NCBI GenBank assembly: GCA_021205185.1
Contig: JAJPYB010000007.1
Location: forward strand, 177,606 to 241,605
DNA from: Ruminococcus sp.
GTDB taxonomy: Bacteria; Bacillota; Clostridia; Oscillospirales; Ruminococcaceae
Reading direction: 5' to 3'
Length of the DNA stretch: 64,000 nt
Made by a program: the position numbers and the translations under genes. The notes beneath the pieces are model-generated. The model saw only the letters and a program-made list of their open reading frames with translations. It had not been told where the DNA came from and did no database searches. Positions 34,234 to 42,557 of the stretch are shown in pieces (within the stretch, counting starts at the first letter, position 1; each line of letters opens with the position of its first letter).

Positions 34234-34815
34234 ATGAGAAAAAATATTAAAACAACAGAGGCAATATTTCCAATGCCGGTATTGATGGTAGCAACATTTA
34301 ATGATGATGGCAGTGTGGATGTTATGAATGCGGCATGGGGAACTATGCTTTCAAGAAATCAGGTGGCATTAAACTTAACAAAGACGCATAAAACTGTCCA
34401 AAACATTATGAAAAGAAAAGCATTTACAGTAAGCATTGCAGATAGCAAACATGTAGTTGAAGCTGATTATCTTGGTGTTGTATCCGCAAATAATACCCCA
34501 AACAAATTTGAAAAAAGCGGTTTAACTTGGACAAAATCAGAAAATGTAGATGCACCGATAATTAACGAATTTCCATTATGCATGGAGTGTGAATTTGTTG
34601 AGTATCAAGACGATGAAACAGGTTTAGGTGTCACAGGAAAAGTTATTAATACATCAGCGGATGAAAATGTAATGGATGAAGATAAGGTAGATATTTCAAA
34701 GGTATCTGCAATCGCATTTGACCCATATACACATGGATATTATGAAGTAACAAAAAGAGTCGGAGAAGCATTTAGTGATGGACTAAAACTAAAGGCTGAG
34801 GTTGATCAATTATAA
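34234..34815 (+). CDS. Flavin reductase-like FMN-binding protein
   Basis: A 193-residue protein of the flavin reductase-like (split-barrel FMN-binding) family. MPVLMVATFNDDGSVDVMNAAWGTMLS and the following strand match the FMN-binding core, and FPLCMECEF closes the barrel. Such proteins act as NAD(P)H:flavin oxidoreductases or as flavin-binding stress proteins. ATAGGAGGAATT precedes the ATG. The codon choice is AT-rich, like the island around it and unlike the neighbouring core genes. Confidence 0.88.
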   Translation: MRKNIKTTEAIFPMPVLMVATFNDDGSVDVMNAAWGTMLSRNQVALNLTKTHKTVQNIMKRKAFTVSIADSKHVVEADYLGVVSANNTPNKFEKSGLTWTKSENVDAPIINEFPLCMECEFVEYQDDETGLGVTGKVINTSADENVMDEDKVDISKVSAIAFDPYTHGYYEVTKRVGEAFSDGLKLKAEVDQL

Positions 34816-34834
34816 TCCAGTTTATGCTAACCGT

Positions 34835-34877
34835 ATATGATACCCCGTAACGATGACTGCGTTACGGGGTATCATAT
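34835..34877. repeat. 18-bp perfect inverted repeat
   Basis: ATATGATACCCCGTAACG and its exact reverse complement are separated by seven bases. No T tract follows, so it is either a factor-dependent terminator or a protein site. Its left arm shares ATACCCC-TAACGATGA with 33653-33669. Confidence 0.85.
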
Positions 34878-35123
34878 TAGACACGGCAACAGAAAACACA
34901 AAACTAATATGCAAAAGGGAGAATCTAAATGAACGATACAAATCAAAACTGGATTGTTGATACTATTGAAACTATTGAAACGAAGCCTTGAAATTCAATG
35001 AGGGGACGATGCCCTTATTGAACACACAATAGCCATTAAGAATTGTACTACAAATGCTTGATAAAAAGCAGGACATATTCTGTCACAAAACCCTTTTGAC
35101 CCTTTCTCTTATTTCAAAAAACA
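34878..35123 (+). other. Gene-free stretch with a 20-codon remnant
   Basis: A 20-codon frame at 34929-34991 (MNDTNQNWIVDTIETIETKP) has GGGAG upstream and probably is the remnant of a lost gene at the island's edge. Nothing else coding is seen. Confidence 0.35.
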
Positions 35124-35157
35124 AAAGTAGGTTGCTTCGATTGAAGCGTCCTACTTT
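35124..35157 (-). terminator. pyrG terminator
   Basis: AAAGTAGG..GCTTC pairs with GAAGC..CCTACTTT, with a T-rich continuation on the minus strand. A second hairpin, GCAGA.CGT/ACG.TCTGC, lies at about 35172-35194, nearer the pyrG stop. Confidence 0.7.
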
Positions 35158-35210
35158 GTCTAAAGACTGAGCAGACCGTTTTTACACGATCTGCATATTG
35201 TTTTTGTGTT

Positions 35211-37115
<1,905 letters not shown>

Positions 37116-37144
37116 TTGACTAATCGCAGGATTTGTATTAAAAT
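37116..37144 (+). promoter_or_regulatory. yebC promoter
   Basis: TTGACT (37116-37121) and TAAAAT (37139-37144) with a 17-bp spacer. Confidence 0.75.
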
Positions 37145-37182
37145 ATTTAAAGACGAGTACATTAAGAAGGAGTTTTATTTTT

Positions 37183-37914
37183 ATGTCAGGACATTCAAAA
37201 TGGGCAAACATTAAGAGAAAAAAAGAGGGAAACGATGCCGCTAAGGCAAAGGTGTTCACTAAAATCGGACGTGAAATTATGGTGTGCGTTAAAGAGGGCG
37301 GACCAGACCCTGCCAACAACGCAAGGCTTCGTGACCTTATTCAGAAGGCAAAGAGCAATAACGTGCCAAACGACAATATCGACAGAATGATTAAAAAGGC
37401 TGCCGGTGAGGGCGATAAAAATAATTATGAGAACTTGACTTATGAGGGCTATGGTCCTAACGGAGTTGCTGTTATTGTCGAGTGCCTTACAGATAACAAG
37501 AACAGAACAGCGGGAGATGTTCGTCACTACTTCGATAAATTCGGAGGCAATTTAGGAACCACCGGCTGCGTTTCATTTATGTTCAACCAAAAGGGAGTTA
37601 TCGTAATCGACGCTGAGGAGGTTGACGAGGAAAAGCTTATGGATGATGTTTTTGAAGCCGGCGCTACTGACTTTGACATTGACGACGATGTTGCTGAGAT
37701 AACAACCGAGCCGACCGACGTTTTCAAGGCGGCTGAAGCTTTAAAACTTATGGGTTATAATGTAATTTCCGCAGAAGCAGCTCAGGTTCCTACAACCTAT
37801 ACACAGCTGACCGATGAGGAGTCAATCAAAAAGATGAATTTGCTGTTAAATGCCCTTGAGGAAAACGACGACGTCCAGCAGGTTTACCACAACTGGGAAA
37901 TGACTGAGGAGTAA
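37183..37914 (+). CDS. yebC: YebC/PmpR family protein
   Basis: A 243-residue protein of the YebC family, long annotated as a transcriptional regulator and more recently tied to translation of difficult (proline-rich) sequences; this is family knowledge. The start GHSKWANIKRKK and the middle TYEGYGPNGVAVIVE and NRTAGDVRHYFDKFGGNLGTTGCVSFMF are diagnostic. Full length and uninterrupted. AAGGAGTT precedes the ATG. It has its own promoter and a strong terminator. Confidence 0.95.
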   Translation: MSGHSKWANIKRKKEGNDAAKAKVFTKIGREIMVCVKEGGPDPANNARLRDLIQKAKSNNVPNDNIDRMIKKAAGEGDKNNYENLTYEGYGPNGVAVIVECLTDNKNRTAGDVRHYFDKFGGNLGTTGCVSFMFNQKGVIVIDAEEVDEEKLMDDVFEAGATDFDIDDDVAEITTEPTDVFKAAEALKLMGYNVISAEAAQVPTTYTQLTDEESIKKMNLLLNALEENDDVQQVYHNWEMTEE

Positions 37915-37924
37915 AAAACCAAAG

Positions 37925-37954
37925 CGAGAGCAACTTACCTTGCTCTCGTTTTTT
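37925..37954 (+). terminator. yebC terminator
   Basis: CGAGAGCAA/TTGCTCTCG stem followed by six T residues. Confidence 0.9.
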
Positions 37955-38021
37955 AATTTGTGAGGTCTTTAAAAATTCAATACCTGACTGCAAAAGGCTG
38001 GAATTTTCGTTGCTTCAAAAT

Positions 38022-38087
38022 AAATTTCAGAAAAATTTGCATAATTTGCATTTGCGACTTGCATTTTTGTAAACATAGGTGTATAAT
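38022..38087 (+). promoter_or_regulatory. ilvE promoter with CodY-like box
   Basis: TTGCAT (38059-38064) and TATAAT (38082-38087) have a 17-bp spacer. AAATTTCAGAAAAAT at 38022-38036 matches the CodY consensus AATTTTCWGAAAATT at 13 of 15 positions. TTTGCAT or close variants repeat four times between 38036 and 38064. Control by branched-chain amino acids through CodY would suit the gene; this is inference. Confidence 0.5.
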
Positions 38088-38123
38088 GAATTTATCAAAT
38101 AAAATTCGGAGAGAGGGATTCAA

Positions 38124-39206
38124 ATGCTTGAAATTAAATACGAGCTAACGAAGAATTTGAAGGAAAAGCCTGCTGATGAAACAAAGCTTGGATTTGGTCA
38201 TATCTTCACAGACCATATGTTTGTTATGAATTATGACACAGGCAAGGGTTGGAACAATGCAAGAATAGTTCCGTTCGGCGACATTTCACTTTCACCTGCT
38301 GCTATGTGCTTGCACTATGGACAGGAAATTTTTGAAGGATTAAAGGCATATAGAACGGCAGAAGGAAAGGTTCAGCTTTTCAGACCTGATGAAAACTTCA
38401 AGAGAATGAATATTTCTGCTGAAAGAATGGTTATTCCGCAAATTGACGAGGAGTTTTGCATTTATGCGATGAAGGAGCTTTTAAAGGTCGAGGAGGACTG
38501 GGTACCTTCTGTTGAGGGCGCATCCCTTTACATAAGACCGTATATTTTCGCAACAGATCCTTATGTTGGCGTAAAGCCTGCTGATCATTATTTGTTTATT
38601 ATTATTCTTTCGCCGTCAGGAGCTTATTATTCGACAGGTCTTAACCCTGTCAAGATTTACGTTGAAAACAAGTACGTCAGAGCCGTAAGGGGCGGAACCG
38701 GTTTCGCTAAGACTGCCGCTAACTATGCTATTTCACTTGCAGGACAGGAGGAAGCCAGCAAGCAGGATTACGAGCAGGTTTTGTGGCTTGACGGTGTTGA
38801 GAGAAAATACGTTGAAGAGGTAGGTTCTATGAACATCTTCTTCGTAATCGACGGAAAGGTTATAACTCCGGCTCTTACCGGCTCCGTTCTTTCGGGAATT
38901 ACAAGAAAATCTGCTATTGAGATTTGTAAGAAGAGAGGCTATGAGGTGGAGGAGAGAAGAATCACTATTGATGAGGTCGCTGAGGCTTACGACAACGGAA
39001 AGCTCGACGAGGTTTTCGGAACTGGTACTGCAGCAGTTATTTCTCCTGTTGGTCACTTAAAGTGGGGCGACAAGATTATGACTGTCAACGACAACAAGAT
39101 AGGTAAGGTTTCACAGATGCTTTATGATACAATGACTGGCATTCAGTGGGGAAAAATTCCTGACGAGTTCGGCTGGATTGTTCCATTGCATGACGAGGCT
39201 GAATAA
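38124..39206 (+). CDS. ilvE: Branched-chain amino acid aminotransferase
   Basis: A 360-residue PLP enzyme (fold type IV) that interconverts Leu, Ile and Val with their 2-keto acids. HYGQEIFEGLKAYR and the PLP lysine in GGTGFAKTAANYAISL are clear, as are QVLWLDGVERKYVEEVGSMN and the phosphate loop SVLSGITRKS. The length matches the longer type II BCATs of Firmicutes. The ATG follows GGAGAGAGG. It is monocistronic with a strong terminator, and its promoter region carries a CodY-like box. Confidence 0.95.
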   Translation: MLEIKYELTKNLKEKPADETKLGFGHIFTDHMFVMNYDTGKGWNNARIVPFGDISLSPAAMCLHYGQEIFEGLKAYRTAEGKVQLFRPDENFKRMNISAERMVIPQIDEEFCIYAMKELLKVEEDWVPSVEGASLYIRPYIFATDPYVGVKPADHYLFIIILSPSGAYYSTGLNPVKIYVENKYVRAVRGGTGFAKTAANYAISLAGQEEASKQDYEQVLWLDGVERKYVEEVGSMNIFFVIDGKVITPALTGSVLSGITRKSAIEICKKRGYEVEERRITIDEVAEAYDNGKLDEVFGTGTAAVISPVGHLKWGDKIMTVNDNKIGKVSQMLYDTMTGIQWGKIPDEFGWIVPLHDEAE

Positions 39207-39230
39207 TTGGTAATTCAATATGAACCATTA

Positions 39231-39260
39231 AGCGTACAGATTTTTCTGTACGCTTTTTTT
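39231..39260 (+). terminator. ilvE terminator
   Basis: AGCGTACAG/CTGTACGCT stem followed by seven T residues. Confidence 0.92.
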
Positions 39261-39348
39261 ATTGACATAGAGGGAACGAAGTGAATGCTTGTTTTAGCGA
39301 AAGTATAATGCGTTACACATTGACCCTCTCAATTATTACAAAAATCCC

Positions 39349-39437
39349 GTCAAAAATCACATATTTATGCAAACTGCACAAAATTTGCCCTTCAAATTTG
39401 TGCAATATGCTAATTGACAGGGGGGGGGTACTATAAT
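39349..39437 (+). promoter_or_regulatory. Putative phase-variable promoter of the SIR2 module
   Basis: TTGACA (39414-39419) and TATAAT (39432-39437) are both perfect but only 12 bp apart. Nine of the 12 spacer bases are an uninterrupted G run (39420-39428). Adding four to six G would give the optimal 16-18 bp. The 34-nt element shared with the cohesin-gene promoter is at 39349-39382. It forms part of a dyad TGCACAAA-N14-TTTGTGCA ending near 39404. Confidence 0.65.
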
Positions 39438-39535
39438 AAATAAGAAGTTGAAATAAATTGAACCTTGTCGAATCAGTACGCAGGCGCTGGTTCGACAGTA
39501 GGGAAGACCTGCAGGAAATGTAGAGGAGAATTATT

Positions 39536-40174
39536 ATGAGCAAGCACATTGACAGAGAATACTACACGGATCAGTTACTGAAAGACCAAACATTCATTCT
39601 GAAAATTATCCTAGAATTATGCAACAAAAGGGAAAAATACCTGAATGTGTTTAAAAATTCATATGAGGGCAATTCAGAGTTATATCTCGAATTGAAAAGT
39701 ATTTACGATCAGTTGCCTTCTTTATATAATCGATATATTTCGTCTGTTCTAAGTACCAATCTACACCTTACACCTGGAGTTAGTGATTATACTGCTGCTG
39801 CGGTAGGAACATTTATTGGTGGTACAGCAGTCGGTATGGTTGCTGCTGAAAAGGCAAGGGAATATAGAAAAGAGGTAGCAGAGAATGAAAGACAAATTCG
39901 TGCGCATGAGATAAAAAAAGGAGGATTATGGGGAGAACTTGAAAATTGCTTTGAGCAAGTGTCGGCAATGATTCGCCAAAATGAATTTACAGCTAAGGAC
40001 TGGGAACAAACTTTGAATAATATGATTAATGGTAGGCTCGATCAAATAGAAATGAATTTTCAAAGGAAACATAAAAGAAATGTTATTGCAGGTTCAATTT
40101 TCTGGAGTTTATTAGGATTATTTTGGATAATCTTATTTTATTACACCTATCAAATGTGGCAAATTTACCATTAA
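39536..40174 (+). CDS. Membrane protein paired with SIR2-like protein
   Basis: A 212-residue protein of unknown family. Residues 1-75 are helical and charged. A glycine/alanine-rich hydrophobic segment (DYTAAAVGTFIGGTAVGMVAA, written here in part) lies near 83-104 and resembles pore-forming or membrane-inserting helices. A charged helix follows, then a clear C-terminal transmembrane helix (about 182-207). AGAGGAGAATT precedes the ATG. It ends 11 bp before the SIR2-like gene, so the two form one transcript. A role as membrane effector or anchor of the SIR2 protein is inferred from context only. Confidence 0.72.
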   Translation: MSKHIDREYYTDQLLKDQTFILKIILELCNKREKYLNVFKNSYEGNSELYLELKSIYDQLPSLYNRYISSVLSTNLHLTPGVSDYTAAAVGTFIGGTAVGMVAAEKAREYRKEVAENERQIRAHEIKKGGLWGELENCFEQVSAMIRQNEFTAKDWEQTLNNMINGRLDQIEMNFQRKHKRNVIAGSIFWSLLGLFWIILFYYTYQMWQIYH

Positions 40175-40185
40175 AGGAGCAACCT

Positions 40186-41136
40186 ATGTCTTCAAATAAC
40201 ACACGTCGTCCGAAGGTACTGATGCTGGGGAACGGACTTAATCGCCTGTATAATGGCGATTCGTGGGGAAATTTATTAGATAAAATCACTACCGATGAAA
40301 GAATCAAAGAGTATATCAAAAAGGTTGATCCTGAAAATAACGAGCTGAATAGATGTCCAATGCCCTTGCAGGCTATCGCCCGCACAGGTGATTCTATAGA
40401 CACAGAGCTTAAAAAAATTCAAAAGGATTTATACGGCGAAGTTACAAGCGAGGAGCATAGAGCATTACTGAAACAGCTTCTTGATATAGGCTTTGACCAT
40501 ATTCTGACAACGAATTATAGCTATGAGTTGGAATGTGTAGCGTTAAATAAAGAGAGAATAACATCCGATAGTTCCCTTAAAAAGCACCGTTCACATACTA
40601 ATGCAGTAAATCGAGCCGATAAGAAATACAATATATATACTTACTATGAATTTGAAAACAGCGGAAAGCGTAATAAAATCTGGCATATTCACGGCGAAGC
40701 TCGAAAGCCAAGCGGAATGATACTCGGCCACTATTACTACGGAATGCTTTTGAAGCGATATTTTGAAATATTTGATAAACGTCGTAATAAATATGCTGAC
40801 TATCAAAAAGGAGAAAAAGAGGTTCCAATAGAAAGCTGGTTAGATGCGTTTGTTTTAGGCGATGTATACGTATTAGGCTTGGGTTATGACCTTTCAGAAT
40901 TTGACTTGTGGTGGTTACTTAACCGAAAGAAGCAAGAAAAAGCTGATGTGGGTACCTTTTACTATTATGAAATGACAGATTCTGATAAAGAGATTGACAC
41001 AAAAATTCTGTTGCTTGAAGCTTTGGGCGCACATTGCGATAGCTTGGGAATAGAAAAGGATAAAGATAACAACGAGGCACTTTACCGCAAATTTTACAAA
41101 GCTGCAATTATGGGTATTGCTAAAAAAGCAAGCTAA
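40186..41136 (+). CDS. SIR2-like domain protein, candidate anti-phage NADase
   Basis: A 316-residue protein with a SIR2-like fold. VLMLGNGLNRLYNGDSW is the first NAD-binding loop, DHILTTNYSYELE the second with conserved Asn, KIWHIHGEARKP has the HxHG catalytic-type His, and VYVLGLGYDLSEFDLWWLL is the final GxGY block. Prokaryotic SIR2-like proteins of this kind usually break down NAD during phage infection rather than deacetylate proteins. There is no zinc Cys4 motif of true sirtuins. The ATG at 40186 follows TAAAGGAG; a start 63 bp earlier inside the preceding gene is less likely. It is cytoplasmic and coupled with the membrane protein. Confidence 0.82.
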   Translation: MSSNNTRRPKVLMLGNGLNRLYNGDSWGNLLDKITTDERIKEYIKKVDPENNELNRCPMPLQAIARTGDSIDTELKKIQKDLYGEVTSEEHRALLKQLLDIGFDHILTTNYSYELECVALNKERITSDSSLKKHRSHTNAVNRADKKYNIYTYYEFENSGKRNKIWHIHGEARKPSGMILGHYYYGMLLKRYFEIFDKRRNKYADYQKGEKEVPIESWLDAFVLGDVYVLGLGYDLSEFDLWWLLNRKKQEKADVGTFYYYEMTDSDKEIDTKILLLEALGAHCDSLGIEKDKDNNEALYRKFYKAAIMGIAKKAS

Positions 41137-41141
41137 CAAAC

Positions 41142-41177
41142 CACACCGCTTATGCAAATGCACGGCGGTGTGCTTTT
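41142..41177 (+). terminator. Terminator of the SIR2 module
   Basis: CACACCGC/GCGGTGTG stem with a T-containing tail. Confidence 0.75.
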
Positions 41178-41212
41178 GCTTTCCCCAAACGCTAAAAAAA
41201 TCCCTCCACCCC

Positions 41213-41503
41213 TTGAAATTTCATTTTTAATGTGTTATACTATTCTAAACGCGATGACTGAGAGAGTAGGCGATGCGTTTAAAGCCGACAGAGAGAAGGG
41301 CAGTTGGTGGAAGCCTTTTGACTTTTTGTTTCGCTGAAGTTCACTCACGAGCGGTCTTGCCGAAGTTTTTAGAAATTGTAAGTGAGAACGGCTGTTTTAA
41401 GATTCCGTTATAAATCTTTGAGAGTGTTGGCTCTTTTGACTAATAGGTGGTATAGCAAGCTTTAAGTCTTGTCCTGATTAGGGCAGGATTTTTTATTTTT
41501 TTA
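41213..41503 (+). promoter_or_regulatory. T-box riboswitch for phenylalanine
   Basis: A promoter TTGAAA (41213-41218) and TATACT (41236-41241), 17 bp apart, starts a leader with T-box parts. A stem I with AGAGAGTA and the distal GGTGGAAGCC comes first. The specifier loop has TTC (41340-41342), the Phe codon. The T-box sequence AATAGGTGGTATAGC follows, then the terminator hairpin TCCTG/CAGGA with a T run to about 41503. Uncharged tRNA-Phe pairing would prevent termination and switch on pheST. Confidence 0.9.
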
Positions 41504-41519
41504 GAGAGGACGGTTGATA

Positions 41520-42539
41520 ATGAAAGAAGCATTGGAAAAAATTGAACAGAGCGCAAAGCAGGCGCTGAGTGCGGCGACAGACGCTAAAATGCTTGAAGAA
41601 ATAAGGGTAAAGTATTTGGGCAAGAAGGGCGAAATCACCGCTATTTTAAAGCAAATGGGCAAGCTCTCGCCGGAGGAAAGGCCGAAGATTGGTCAGCTTG
41701 CAAATAAGGTCAGAAGCGATATTGAGGAGGCTATAGCTCAGGCTCAGGGCAGTATCAAGGCAAAAATGCGTGAGCAGAGCTTAAAGAACGAAACGGTAGA
41801 CGTTACGCTTCCGGGAAATAAGAAGTCCTTGGGCCAGCTTCATCCGCTTAATATTGTAATGAGCGAGATCGAAGACGTGTTTATGGGAATGGGCTTTGAT
41901 ATCGTTGAAGGCCCTGAGGTTGAAACAGACCATTATTGCTTTGAAGCGCTTAATATGCCGAAGGATCACCCTGCAAGGGATACTCAGGATACCTTTTATA
42001 TTGACGAAAATACGGTTTTGAGAACCCAGACCTCCAGCGTTCAGATAAGAACAATGGAAAAGACAAAGCTGCCTATAAGAATTATTTCTCCTGGACGTGT
42101 TTATCGTTCAGATACAGCAGACGCTACGCACACGCCGATTTTCCACCAGATTGAGGGATTGGTAATCGATAAGGGCGTTACAATGAGCGACCTTGTCGGA
42201 ACTCTTGATATGCTTATGAAGCGTTTGTACGGAGAGGATTGTAAGATAAGACTTCGCCCGCACCATTTCCCGTATACCGAGCCGTCAGCTGAGGTTGATA
42301 TTCTCTGCTTTAACTGCGGCGGAAAGGGCTGCTCTATGTGTAAGCAGGAAGGCTTTGTTGAGCTTTTAGGCGCTGGTATGGTTCACCCGAAGGTTCTGGA
42401 AGGCTGCGGAATTGACCCTGAGGTTTATTCAGGCTTTGCGTTTGGATTGGGACTTGAGCGTTTGACTATGGGAAGATTTAACATCAACGATTTAAGACTT
42501 CTGTACGATAACGATTTAAGATTTCTAAAGCAGTTTTAG
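41520..42539 (+). CDS. pheS: Phenylalanine-tRNA ligase alpha subunit
   Basis: A 339-residue class II synthetase subunit; with pheT it forms the alpha2-beta2 enzyme charging tRNA-Phe. After an N-terminal coiled coil (about 1-85), motif 1 (HPLNIVMSEIEDVFMGMGF), motif 2 (HTPIFHQIEGLVID) and motif 3 (GFAFGLGLERLTM) are present. A CFNCGGKGCSMC four-cysteine insert is also seen. The ATG at 41520 follows AGAGAGGA; the TTG six bases earlier is an alternative. It lies downstream of the Phe T-box and 18 bp before pheT. Confidence 0.97.
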   Translation: MKEALEKIEQSAKQALSAATDAKMLEEIRVKYLGKKGEITAILKQMGKLSPEERPKIGQLANKVRSDIEEAIAQAQGSIKAKMREQSLKNETVDVTLPGNKKSLGQLHPLNIVMSEIEDVFMGMGFDIVEGPEVETDHYCFEALNMPKDHPARDTQDTFYIDENTVLRTQTSSVQIRTMEKTKLPIRIISPGRVYRSDTADATHTPIFHQIEGLVIDKGVTMSDLVGTLDMLMKRLYGEDCKIRLRPHHFPYTEPSAEVDILCFNCGGKGCSMCKQEGFVELLGAGMVHPKVLEGCGIDPEVYSGFAFGLGLERLTMGRFNINDLRLLYDNDLRFLKQF

Positions 42540-42557
42540 AGCAGGGAGGTACCCAAA

